From an uncultured Burkholderiales bacterium (lineage in GTDB: Bacteria > Pseudomonadota > Gammaproteobacteria > Burkholderiales > Burkholderiaceae_C), in the NCBI GenBank assembly GCA_937873395.1, contig CALMYH010000080.1:1-60904 (forward strand): 60,904 nucleotides of DNA, read 5' to 3'. Positions within the stretch are counted from its first letter, which is position 1; each line of letters begins with the position of its first letter. Below, one piece after another: positions 54,020 to 60,904 of the stretch. The notes beneath the pieces were generated by a model. That model was not told the DNA's origin, searched no databases, and saw only the letters and a program-made list of their open reading frames with translations. A program made the position numbers and the translations under genes.

Positions 54020-54231
54020 CGCGCCGCGAATGACCCGCGACCGGCAGGGCCGGGAAGAACCTACCTGTGGGGGGTGGTAGGTGCTCCCGACACAAAGCTG
54101 GTGCGGGTGGTTCGGCCCCCGTTCGTGCGCCAGCCGCTGGCACCGGGAATTGTCAACGCCTGGTCGGCCACCCCCACCCCCCACAGGTAGGTTCTTCCGG
54201 GCATATCCGAATGCGGGTCATTCCCGGCCCG
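54020..54231. repeat. Long nested inverted repeat; candidate replication origin or structured RNA
   Basis: A perfect 25-bp inverted repeat (54053-54077 and 54174-54198) is nested in a perfect 11-bp pair (54028-54038 and 54213-54223). Both share the centre 54125.5, with equal 14-bp gaps, and weaker pairing extends to 54020/54231. The inner loop (54078-54173) holds a further small hairpin at 54129-54141. It lies in the 291-bp gap between the nuclease gene and the HTH gene and contains no credible ORF. Confidence 0.85.
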
Positions 54232-54275
54232 TGCGCCCTGTAGTCAGTGCCCTGCAAACATAGTGAATAGAACCG

Positions 54276-54530
54276 ATGCCAAGAGCACCCAGCAAGAGCG
54301 CCCGCACAGAGAGAAACACCATGATGAAGGCAGACCGAGCCCGTGGCCTGACAGTGCGGGAGGTGGCCGCCAGATACGGTGTTTCCCTGGCCCTGGCCCA
54401 TCGCGTGGTGTCTGACGTTCACATCATGCTGCCGAACCGCTGGCACCGGGCACGCCAGCGCGAAACACCCGCGCCCTACACGTTCAGGCTTCACGGGCTG
54501 ATGCAGCCCCGAGCCAGCACCACCGCCTGA
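54276..54530 (+). CDS. Small HTH protein, resolvase/homeodomain-like
   Basis: The 84-aa protein has a Hin-type helix-turn-helix, DRARGLTVREVAARYGVSLA followed by LAHRVVSDV, with basic flanks. No catalytic domain is present. The first ATG is at 54276; an ATG at 54321 preceded by AGAGAG is an alternative. It is next to the long dyad, so it may bind it as an initiator or copy-control protein; this is inferred from position. Confidence 0.65.
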   Translation: MPRAPSKSARTERNTMMKADRARGLTVREVAARYGVSLALAHRVVSDVHIMLPNRWHRARQRETPAPYTFRLHGLMQPRASTTA

Positions 54531-54655
54531 ACCATGCCGCTGTGCTGGGTGGGGGGGTGTCAAAAGTCGGGCAGCCTTGCCACCAAGACCGCCCGCCTAC
54601 CTTCGTGCGCAGCGCCGCAATATCCGACCGGGGGAGGGTTCGAAACCCTGCACCG

Positions 54656-54677
54656 CAGTCTGTAAAAAGTCTGTAAA
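54656..54677. repeat. Integrase arm-type site candidates near attR
   Basis: A 22-bp block identical to 46282-46303 with two direct GTCTGTAA octamers 11 bp apart (54658-54665 and 54669-54676). It lies 56 bp inside attR. Confidence 0.65.
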
Positions 54678-54691
54678 CGCCAGAAACGGGA

Positions 54692-54722
54692 AAAGCCCGC
54701 TACCGAATAGATAGCGGGCTTT
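54692..54722 (-). terminator. Element-borne terminator for tRNA-His
   Basis: 11-bp stem AAAGCCCGCTA/TAGCGGGCTTT with a 9-nt loop and a T-run on the minus strand. It stands 12 bp past the tRNA-His 3' end and lies inside the element, so it replaces the ancestral terminator now stranded at 46068-46099. Confidence 0.85.
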
Positions 54723-54733
54723 CCTTGTATTTA

Positions 54734-54782
54734 CTGGGGTGGCTGATGGGACTCGAACCCACGACAACAGGAATCACAATCC
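54734..54782. repeat. attR: 49-bp direct repeat within intact tRNA-His
   Basis: Identical to attL at 46105-46153. It spans the tRNA from anticodon loop to CCA, so integration regenerates a complete tRNA gene. Confidence 0.95.
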
Positions 54783-54811
54783 TGGACTCTACCAACTGAG
54801 CTACAGCCACC
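54735..54811 (-). tRNA. tRNA-His (GTG)
   Basis: Cloverleaf on the minus strand: 7-bp acceptor GTGGCTG/CAGCCAC with the extra G-1 typical of tRNA-His, D-arm TAGCTCAGTTGGTAGAG, anticodon loop TTGTGAT with GTG, T-arm with GGTTCGAGTCC, and encoded CCA. It carries the element's integration site. Confidence 0.96.
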
Positions 54812-54905
54812 GCAAGCCCTGCATTATAGCCTGATCGGCCGGCTGGCTCGCGCGGCGCGCACCGGGCCAGGCGCGGGCCAGCGGGCCGCACAAGGGAGGG
54901 ACTGA

Positions 54906-54926
54906 CCGGCAAAAGCCGGCCTTTTT
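54906..54926 (+). terminator. Small terminator-like hairpin upstream of the chemoreceptor gene
   Basis: 5-bp stem CCGGC/GCCGG with an AAAA loop followed by CCTTTTT on the + strand. It may insulate the chemoreceptor gene from upstream transcription. Confidence 0.5.
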
Positions 54927-55012
54927 GGCCCACCGGCCCGGCAGCGACCTCTGACAATGCATGAAAACAACCACTTTCACGCATTGCCCGGAGCAAAGGA
55001 GCACACCGCATC

Positions 55013-56584
55013 ATGCTGGACCAGTTCAAACTCACCCACAGGGTCTGGGGCGTCTTGGCCACTTTCTGGCTGGTGTTCGCGCTGGCGGTCGGCGCCGGCC
55101 TGTTCGGCATGGCCAAGGCCCGGGACAGCCTGAAGTATGTGCACGACGAACGCATGGCCGTGGCGTCGGCGCTGTCGGCCATCAACCGCAATTTCTACGA
55201 GAACCGGCTGCAGATCCTGCTGGCTTTCCAGCACGACCCGTCGGGCGCGCTCAATGCGATCCACGACCACCCCGTCGGCCAGCATTTCGAAGCCATTGCC
55301 GCCGGCCGCTCGGCCAACGAACAAGCCCTGAAGACGGTGCTGGAACGCACCGTGAGCGAGGAAGAGCAGGCCCTCATTGACGAACTGCAGGCCAGGCGCA
55401 ACGCCTGGCAAGCCAAGCGCGACCAGGCCCTGCAAGCCATCCGGGCGGGGGATTTTTCACCGGCCACCATGAACTTCTTCCTGCTGGCCGGCCGCACCGA
55501 GGGCGCGGCCTTCGAGCGGGCCATTGTCGCCCTGCGGGACCACCAGAGCCGCATGGCCGATCTGGAGACGGAGCTGGCGCAGGATCGTTACCACACGAGC
55601 CAGATCGTGTTTGCAGCCATCGTGCTGCTGGGCGCGGTGCCCATGACGCTGCTCATGCTGCACACCTTGCGCCGCATGGCTTCGGGCTTTGCGCTGGCCG
55701 ACCGCACGGCCACGGCCATTGCCAGCGGAGACCTCACGCAGTCCATTCCGGTCAGCCAGGGGAAGGACGAAATCAGTCACCTGCTCAGGCAGTTGCAGGC
55801 CATGCAGGAGAACCTGCGACAGCTGCTGGCCCAGGTCATGCGCGGGGCGGACTCCATTGCCAGCGCAGCCAACCAGGTGGCCAGCGGCACACTCGACCTG
55901 TCGCAGCGCACCGAGCAGCAGGCCAGTTCGCTGGAACAGACCGCCGCCGCCACCGAACAACTCAACAGCACCGTGAGCCACAACGCCGAGAACGCCCGGC
56001 AGGCCAACGACATGGCGGCCACCGCGTCCAGCGTGGCCTCGCGCGGGGGTCAGGTGGTGTCCGAGGTGGTTCACACCATGGACAACATCAACACCTCCTC
56101 GCGCAAGATCGTCGACATCATCTCGGTCATCGACGGCATTGCGTTCCAGACCAACATCCTGGCCCTGAATGCCGCGGTCGAGGCCGCGCGCGCCGGTGAA
56201 CAGGGCCGCGGGTTTGCGGTGGTGGCCGGCGAGGTGCGCAGTCTGGCGCAACGCAGCTCGGAAGCGGCGCGCGAGATCAAGTCGCTGATCGACGACTCGG
56301 TGGCCAAGGTGACCAGCGGCACCGAACTGGTGGGGCGGGCCGGAGCGACCATGACCGACATCGTGGACAGCATCCAGCGCGTGACCCAGCTGATGAGGGA
56401 CATTTCCGCGTCCAGCGGTGAGCAGGCCGAAGGCCTGACCCAGATCAACCAGGCGGTATCGCTGATGGACGGCGTCACGCAACAGAACGCGGCCCTGGTG
56501 GAACAGGCGTCGGCGGCGGCCGCCTCGCTGCAGGAACAGGCCCAGCAGCTGACGCACCACGTCGGCCGGTTCAAGCTGAGCTGA
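55013..56584 (+). CDS. Methyl-accepting chemotaxis protein
   Basis: The 523-aa receptor has TM1 at about residues 11-33 and TM2 at about 197-220, enclosing a periplasmic four-helix-type sensor domain of about 160 residues. HAMP follows, then the long cytoplasmic coiled coil with the conserved tip ([20 protein letters not shown]-type: [20 protein letters not shown]) and [20 protein letters not shown]. There is no C-terminal NWETF-type pentapeptide for CheR/CheB. The ligand is unknown. AAGGAG lies about 10 nt before the ATG. Confidence 0.93.
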   Translation: MLDQFKLTHRVWGVLATFWLVFALAVGAGLFGMAKARDSLKYVHDERMAVASALSAINRNFYENRLQILLAFQHDPSGALNAIHDHPVGQHFEAIAAGRSANEQALKTVLERTVSEEEQALIDELQARRNAWQAKRDQALQAIRAGDFSPATMNFFLLAGRTEGAAFERAIVALRDHQSRMADLETELAQDRYHTSQIVFAAIVLLGAVPMTLLMLHTLRRMASGFALADRTATAIASGDLTQSIPVSQGKDEISHLLRQLQAMQENLRQLLAQVMRGADSIASAANQVASGTLDLSQRTEQQASSLEQTAAATEQLNSTVSHNAENARQANDMAATASSVASRGGQVVSEVVHTMDNINTSSRKIVDIISVIDGIAFQTNILALNAAVEAARAGEQGRGFAVVAGEVRSLAQRSSEAAREIKSLIDDSVAKVTSGTELVGRAGATMTDIVDSIQRVTQLMRDISASSGEQAEGLTQINQAVSLMDGVTQQNAALVEQASAAAASLQEQAQQLTHHVGRFKLS

Positions 56585-56641
56585 CGGGCCGGGTCCGGGC
56601 GCTCAGGCGCGGCCAGCGCCCAAGACCGGCCGGCCCGGTGC

Positions 56642-58555
56642 TCAGCGCGCGGCGGCCGCGGCCGGGTCGGGCACCAGAATGCGCACCTTGAAGCGCGCCA
56701 GCAGGCTGTCGTAGTAGGCCTGTGCCTCGGCCGCGGACCAGAGCTGGCTGTATTGCGCCAGCTCCTGGGCGGCCAGGGCGGTTTCGGCACGCGGCTGCCG
56801 CGGCAGCACCTTTTCCACCTTGACCACCGCATACCCGGTATCGCCGAGCGAAACGCCCTGCCAGGCCGGCAGGGCCCCGGCCGGCGCGCTCAGGGCGGCG
56901 GTCAGGACCTCGGGCGGCAGGTCCTGCGGGGCCTCGCGCGAGACGGTCAGAACCGGCCCGACCTCCTGGTTGTCGGCGCCGCTGCGCCAGGCTTGCAGGC
57001 GTTGCTCGCCCTCGGCACGGGCCAGTTCGCCGGCACGCTGGACCAGCAGGCGCTCACGCACCTGATCGCGCACCTCGTCGAGCGGCAGGGTGCGGGCAGG
57101 CCGGTGGCTCACGACGCGCGCCGAGGTCAGCTGGCCCGATGCCGTCTCGATGGCTTCGGTGTTGCGCTTGCGCTCGATGGCGTCGTTGGTGAACAAGGCC
57201 TCGAGCAGGCGGGCGTTGGCCAGGGGACCGGTGGCTCCCGGTGCCGGCTGGCGCTGCACGCCATCGACGCGCCGGATCTCGAGCTTGAACTCCTGGGCCG
57301 CCGGCTGCAGGCTGTCGGACTGCTCGTACACGGTGTTGCTGAAGGCCTCGGCCCGCTCGGCAAACAGCCGCTGGGCCTGCTGCTGGCGCAGCGTGGTTTC
57401 CAGTTCGGCGCGCAGGGACTCGAACGTGCGCTGCGGCGGTCGGCGGATGTCGGTCAGGCGGATGATGTGCACGCCGAATTCGGTCTCGACCAGGTCGGAA
57501 ATGGCGTCTTTCTCGAGCGCGAACACGGCGTCTTCGAAAGGCTTGACCATGGCTCCGCGCGAGAAATAGTCCAGGTCACCACCGGCCGGGCCGGAGCCCG
57601 GGTCCTGCGAGTGCTGACGGGCCAGGTCGGCAAAGCCGGCGGGGTTCTGGCGCGCCTGGGCCAGCAGCTCACGGGCGCGCTCGCGCACCGCGTCGCGCTC
57701 GCTGTCGCTGGCGGGCCAGGTCAGCAGGATGTGGCTGGCGCGGCGCTCTTCCGGACCGGAGAGTGCCGAGGCATTCTGCTCGTAGTAGGCACGCAGGTCG
57801 GCTTCGTTGAGCGTGATGCCTTTTGCGATCGCAGCCGCATCGAGCACCAGGTATTCGACATCGGCCTGTTCCGGCGCCTGGAACAGCACCCCGTTGGCGG
57901 CGTAGAAGGCCTGCATGTCGGCATCGGAGATGCTGACCCGGTCCCGGAAGCGGCTGGCGTCGAAGCGCTGCACGCGCACCTCGCGGCGCTCGAAAAAGGC
58001 GTTCAGCGCCACATCGGCCACGGCGGCCGCGGTGAGCCCGGTGGCCTCGATGCCCAGCAGCACCTGTTGCTGGGACAGCTCGGAGCGCACCTGGGCCTCG
58101 AACATCTCGGGCGACAGGCCCTGGCGGGCCAGGAGCTGGCGGTAGGCCTCGACGTCCAGGCTGCCGTCCGGACGGCGCAGCGTGGCAATCACCTCGTTGC
58201 CCTGGAGCTCGCGGGCCAGGCGCTGGTCGCTGGTGTAGAGGCCGCCCTTGTCGGCCGCCACGGCCAGCACGCGCTGGCGCACCAGACGCTCCAGCGTGGC
58301 GTAGCGGGCCTGGTCACTGTCGAGCAGGCGCGAGTCCAGGCCGGGCATCCTCTCGCGCAGGCGCTGCGACTCCTGCTGGTGGGCCTGGTCCCATTCGGCC
58401 TTGGTGATCTTCTGGCCGTCGACCATGGCGACCGCCTCGCTGGCCTCGTTGTAGCGCGTGTAGCCCTCGACGCCGAACAGCACGAAGGACGGAACGATGA
58501 GGATCATCAGGAAGCCCAGCAGGAACTTCTTGTGATTGCGAATGGACTCGAACAT
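56642..58555 (-). CDS. ppiD: Peptidyl-prolyl cis-trans isomerase / periplasmic chaperone PpiD
   Basis: The 637-aa protein has an N-terminal membrane anchor ([20 protein letters not shown]), a SurA-N-like chaperone domain (about 35-190), a parvulin domain around [20 protein letters not shown] to [20 protein letters not shown], and a second helical/parvulin-like C-terminal region. PpiD sits at the Sec translocon and helps fold exported proteins. It follows hupB with tRNA-Val between them, as in many betaproteobacteria. Confidence 0.93.
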   Translation of the reverse strand: MFESIRNHKKFLLGFLMILIVPSFVLFGVEGYTRYNEASEAVAMVDGQKITKAEWDQAHQQESQRLRERMPGLDSRLLDSDQARYATLERLVRQRVLAVAADKGGLYTSDQRLARELQGNEVIATLRRPDGSLDVEAYRQLLARQGLSPEMFEAQVRSELSQQQVLLGIEATGLTAAAVADVALNAFFERREVRVQRFDASRFRDRVSISDADMQAFYAANGVLFQAPEQADVEYLVLDAAAIAKGITLNEADLRAYYEQNASALSGPEERRASHILLTWPASDSERDAVRERARELLAQARQNPAGFADLARQHSQDPGSGPAGGDLDYFSRGAMVKPFEDAVFALEKDAISDLVETEFGVHIIRLTDIRRPPQRTFESLRAELETTLRQQQAQRLFAERAEAFSNTVYEQSDSLQPAAQEFKLEIRRVDGVQRQPAPGATGPLANARLLEALFTNDAIERKRNTEAIETASGQLTSARVVSHRPARTLPLDEVRDQVRERLLVQRAGELARAEGEQRLQAWRSGADNQEVGPVLTVSREAPQDLPPEVLTAALSAPAGALPAWQGVSLGDTGYAVVKVEKVLPRQPRAETALAAQELAQYSQLWSAAEAQAYYDSLLARFKVRILVPDPAAAAAR

Positions 58556-58616
58556 GCCTGGTTACCCTGCTACGAACAAACGGCTGGTGCAGACTCGGGC
58601 CGCACTGGCCGGCAAT

Positions 58617-58644
58617 AAAAAAGGCGAACCCGGGTTCGCCTTTT
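58617..58644 (-). terminator. Terminator after tRNA-Val
   Basis: Stem GGCGAAC/GTTCGCC with a CCGG loop, flanked by A-run and TTTT, so it can act in both directions. It lies just past the tRNA-Val 3' end and before the ppiD start. Confidence 0.82.
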
Positions 58645-58650
58645 CGATGG

Positions 58651-58726
58651 TGGTGGGTGCTGACGGGGTCGAACCGCCGACCTACGCCTTGTAAGGGCGC
58701 CGCTCTACCGACTGAGCTAAGCACCC
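58651..58726 (-). tRNA. tRNA-Val (TAC)
   Basis: Minus-strand cloverleaf: acceptor GGGTGCT/AGCACCC, D-arm TAGCTCAGTCGGTAGAG, anticodon loop CTTACAA with TAC, T-arm GGCGGTTCGAACCCCGTC and encoded CCA. It lies between hupB and ppiD and is probably co-transcribed with hupB. Confidence 0.96.
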
Positions 58727-58747
58727 GACCGAAACCGGACGGGATGC

Positions 58748-59020
58748 TCAGTTCAGCGCATCCTTGAGGGCCTTGCCCGGACGGAACTTCGGCACCTTGG
58801 CGGACTTGATTTTAATCTCAGCGCCGGTGCGCGGGTTGCGACCCTTGCGGGCGGGGCGTTTGGTGACGGCAAAAGAGCCAAAGCCCACCAGGGAAACGGT
58901 GCCGCCCTTCTTCAGGGTGGTGCGGATGGCGGCAATGGTCGAGTCGAGTGCGCGCGTGGCGGCCGCCTTGGAAATGTCGGCGTGCTTGGCGATGTGTTCG
59001 ACGAGTTCGGTTTTGTTCAC
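58748..59020 (-). CDS. hupB: HU-type DNA-binding protein
   Basis: The 90-aa protein is a full-length [22 protein letters not shown], the conserved [20 protein letters not shown] arm with the intercalating Pro, and the C-terminal [17 protein letters not shown] dimers bend and compact DNA. The neighbours tRNA-Val and ppiD fit the classical lon-hupB-ppiD order; lon is not visible here because a DMT-family gene follows upstream instead. Confidence 0.96.
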   Translation of the reverse strand: MNKTELVEHIAKHADISKAAATRALDSTIAAIRTTLKKGGTVSLVGFGSFAVTKRPARKGRNPRTGAEIKIKSAKVPKFRPGKALKDALN

Positions 59021-59290
59021 GAAAAGCCCCTCTTGAAATGATCAGTGATGTATCGCGCAAAGAAACGGCCCATGGCCCGCGCCGGGCCTGTGCCCGGGGG
59101 CTCATGGAGCCGGTCATGGTGCGCCGCCGGCCCCGCACAGGGTGGCGACACACGCCATGGCATTAGACCCACGCGAGCCGCCGGCTGTCAATAAGGCCGG
59201 CCGCACGGGGCGGCCGTTTCTTCGGCGAGAGCGTGGATTCTAGACGCAACTGTGGTGGCCGGGCCTCAGGCCGGCCTGCCGGGCCGGGGT
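59021..59290. other. Non-coding spacer upstream of hupB
   Basis: This 270-bp stretch should contain the hupB promoter and the tail of the DMT-transporter transcript. A GC-rich inverted repeat of type GGCCGGCC occurs near 59191-59215. I see no gene. Confidence 0.5.
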
Positions 59291-60190
59291 TCAGCGCGGG
59301 GGACGCACCACCAGGCTGACCCCGAAGGCGGTCAGGGCAATGCCCAGCACGGTGGTCAGCGTGATGGGTTCTTCGAACAGCACCCAGGCGATGACCGCGG
59401 TGCACGGTGGCACCAGATACATCAGGCTGGTGACCGACGCGGCCGCGCCGCGCTGGATGAGCATGTAGAGCAGGGAACTGCCACCCAGCGTCAGGCCCAG
59501 CACCGACCAGGCCATGGCCCCGGCCAGCTCGGCATTCCAGCGCATGGCCTCGACTTCGAGCAGCGCCAGCGGCAGGGTCACGGCCAGGGCGGCCGTCAGC
59601 TGCACGGCGTTGGCGCTGCGCACATCGCAGGGCTGGACAAAGCGCTTCTGGTACAAGGTGCCGACGGTGATGGAGAGCAGCGCCAGCACGGCCAACGACA
59701 GGTTCAGCCAGGTGGCCGTGTCGCCCGGCCCACCACCACTGAACTTGTGCGAGACCACCAGTACCAGCCCGGCAAAACCCAGCAGCAGCCCCAGCCACTG
59801 GCGACGGCTGACCTCGCTGCCCTGCCCGCCCACGCTGCTGAGCCAGATGGCGGTGAGCACCGGCTGCAGGCCGACAATGAGCGCCGACAGGCCGGACCCC
59901 ATGCCGGCCTTGACGGCGGCCCAGACCCCCCCCAGGTAGCCGGCGTGCATCAGGATGCCGGTGACGGACAGGTGCAGCCACTGGCGGCGCGAGGCCGGCC
60001 ACTTGACCGCCGCCAGCCAGATCCAGGGCAGGAAACACAGGATGGACAGCGCGTAGCGCAGCGCCAGAAACTTCATGGGCGGCGCGTGCGGCATGCCGTA
60101 GCGTGCCACGATGAAGCCCGTGCTCCAGATGAGCACGAACACCCAAGGCATGGCGCGCAGCCAGGCGTTGTCTTGCGAAGCGGGCGACAT
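59291..60190 (-). CDS. EamA/DMT-family metabolite exporter
   Basis: The 299-aa protein has ten hydrophobic spans in two EamA repeats. The first begins PWVFVLIWSTGFIVARYGMP and the second TWLNLSLAVLALLSITVGTL, and it ends PITLTTVLGIALTAFGVSLV. RhaT/EamA members export amino acids or other metabolites; the substrate is unknown. ATG at 60190 starts right before the first span. It is 11 bp downstream of pgsA and probably co-transcribed with it. Confidence 0.88.
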   Translation of the reverse strand: MSPASQDNAWLRAMPWVFVLIWSTGFIVARYGMPHAPPMKFLALRYALSILCFLPWIWLAAVKWPASRRQWLHLSVTGILMHAGYLGGVWAAVKAGMGSGLSALIVGLQPVLTAIWLSSVGGQGSEVSRRQWLGLLLGFAGLVLVVSHKFSGGGPGDTATWLNLSLAVLALLSITVGTLYQKRFVQPCDVRSANAVQLTAALAVTLPLALLEVEAMRWNAELAGAMAWSVLGLTLGGSSLLYMLIQRGAAASVTSLMYLVPPCTAVIAWVLFEEPITLTTVLGIALTAFGVSLVVRPPR

Positions 60191-60201
60191 GGGGTGTGGC
60201 C

Positions 60202-60771
60202 TCAGCGGGCCCGGGCGCGGATTTCGGGCAGGGCCTTCTGCAGGTAGTACACCATGGACCAGACCGTCAGCACGGCGGCCAGCCAGATCAGCCAGGTGCC
60301 CCAGACGCGGGTGTCGATGAGGCCCAGCACGCGCCCGTCGTAGAGCAGGAAGGGAATGGCCACCATCTGCACGGTGGTCTTGAGCTTGCCCAGCATGTGC
60401 ACGGCGACGCTCTTGGTGGCTCCGATGATGGCCATCCACTCGCGCAGCGAAGAAATGGCGATCTCGCGGCCGATGATGATCAGGGCCACAAACACGTCGG
60501 CCCGGTCCAGGTGCACCAGCACCAGCAGGCTGGCACAGACCAGGAACTTGTCGGCCACCGGGTCCAGGAAGGCACCGAAGGCCGAGGTCTGGTTGAGCTT
60601 GCGCGCCAGGTAACCGTCGGCCCAGTCGGTCAGCGCAAAGGCCACGAACATGACGGTGGCGGCCAGGTTCTTCTGCGCCAGGCTCAGACCATCGACGTAG
60701 AACACGCCGATGATGAGCGGAATGGCCACGATGCGGGCCCAGGTCAGCAGGGTCGGCAGGTTGAAGAACAT
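60202..60771 (-). CDS. pgsA: CDP-diacylglycerol-glycerol-3-phosphate 3-phosphatidyltransferase
   Basis: The 189-aa membrane enzyme has the CDP-alcohol phosphotransferase motif in DWADGYLARKLNQTSAFGAF then LDPVADK, with all expected Asp and Gly residues, and about four to five spans. It makes phosphatidylglycerol phosphate, the committed step to PG and cardiolipin. The start at 60771 (MFFNLPTLLTWARI) matches the usual N-terminus of the family. Confidence 0.94.
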   Translation of the reverse strand: MFFNLPTLLTWARIVAIPLIIGVFYVDGLSLAQKNLAATVMFVAFALTDWADGYLARKLNQTSAFGAFLDPVADKFLVCASLLVLVHLDRADVFVALIIIGREIAISSLREWMAIIGATKSVAVHMLGKLKTTVQMVAIPFLLYDGRVLGLIDTRVWGTWLIWLAAVLTVWSMVYYLQKALPEIRARAR

Positions 60772-60904
60772 GGCGCCATTATGGGCCAGCCCTGCTCCAT
60801 ATCGGCGACACGCCACGATCCGGCGCCGGGCCGCCCCGAGCAAGGTCAGCCCCCCGGGGGGCAGCGACCCGCGCAGCGGCGGAGCGTGGGGGCAACAAGC
60901 GACC

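Larger units (their letters stand above)
46105..54782. mobile_element. 8.6-kb integrative element in tRNA-His, replication module without structural or transfer genes
   Basis: The element is bounded by perfect 49-bp direct repeats, one inside the intact tRNA-His gene and the other an orphan 3' fragment beside the integrase. All genes read left to right: integrase, a 392-aa unknown, an AlpA-like protein, then small DNA-binding proteins, a TOPRIM primase, a RepA-like helicase, a putative ssDNA-binding protein, a DEDDy exonuclease, a PD-(D/E)XK nuclease and an HTH protein. No capsid, portal, terminase, relaxase, type IV secretion, resistance or toxin gene is recognisable. This content suggests an integrative element that can excise and replicate, perhaps packaged or transferred by a helper phage or plasmid. 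Confidence 0.88.

Noticed and set aside
46105-54782. Conjugative element (ICE or IME) interpretation
   Set aside because: No relaxase, coupling protein or type IV secretion gene, and no recognisable oriT, so mobilisation by conjugation cannot be supported from sequence.
46105-54782. Remnant of a full prophage
   Set aside because: The genes are intact, coupled and bounded by perfect att repeats, which argues against decay from a larger prophage.

Overview
The window is a high-GC chromosome segment of a betaproteobacterium. Gene content and protein style (VC_2705-type symporters with DUF4212 partners, an ExeA/GspB pair, a surE-pcm-nlpD cluster, a hupB-tRNA-Val-ppiD arrangement) fit Burkholderiales, most likely Comamonadaceae (Hydrogenophaga/Acidovorax-like). 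The species cannot be fixed from the sequence alone.

Layout. 1-5.6 kb: the N-terminal half of a YgiQ radical-SAM gene running off the left edge, a small secreted protein, a bactofilin, an ExeA/GspB pair and a degenerate ABC ATPase. 5.7-12 kb: a fatty-acid or acyl-CoA degradation block (CitE-like lyase and acyl-CoA dehydrogenase on one strand; thiolase, bifunctional hydratase/dehydrogenase and an SDR on the other), with divergent promoters around a perfect 12-bp palindrome. 12-23 kb: an acetate-switch-like block with a sodium:solute symporter and DUF4212 subunit, TPR and small membrane proteins, a CBS/DUF294 protein, a membrane-bound degenerate histidine kinase fused to a DnaQ-type exonuclease, a receiver-only response regulator and an SLC5-fused sensor kinase. 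23-29 kb: PEP synthase with its divergent regulator PpsR, then a second symporter pair. 29.6-32 kb: ahpF and ahpC with an OxyR-like upstream array. 32-38.5 kb: an iron/heme locus (TonB-dependent receptor, bacterioferritin, Bfd, TonB-ExbB-ExbD-HemP, GlcG/HbpS-like protein) with Fur-box-like sites. 38.7-46 kb: housekeeping genes (Bax1-I protein, lipoprotein, rlmD, exonuclease, nlpD, pcm, surE, quinone oxidoreductase).

46.1-54.8 kb is an 8.6-kb integrated element in the 3' part of tRNA-His, bounded by perfect 49-bp direct repeats. It carries a P4-type integrase, a large unrecognised protein, and a tightly coupled operon: AlpA-like HTH protein, 28-aa peptide, small probable winged-helix protein, TOPRIM primase, RepA-type helicase, putative ssDNA-binding protein, DEDDy exonuclease and PD-(D/E)XK (Hjc-like) nuclease. 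A roughly 200-bp nested dyad and an HTH gene follow. I see no capsid, terminase, relaxase or conjugation gene. It therefore looks like a minimal self-replicating integrative element or phage satellite, and is the strongest candidate here for an undescribed system.

54.8-60.9 kb returns to the core chromosome: tRNA-His, a chemoreceptor, ppiD, tRNA-Val, hupB, a DMT-family exporter and pgsA.

Working together: the acyl-CoA block yields acetyl-CoA and acetate. The SLC5 sensor, symporters and DUF294/exonuclease cluster may sense or import short carboxylates. PEP synthase and PpsR give gluconeogenic control. The iron genes import, store and release iron, next to peroxide detoxification by AhpC/AhpF.
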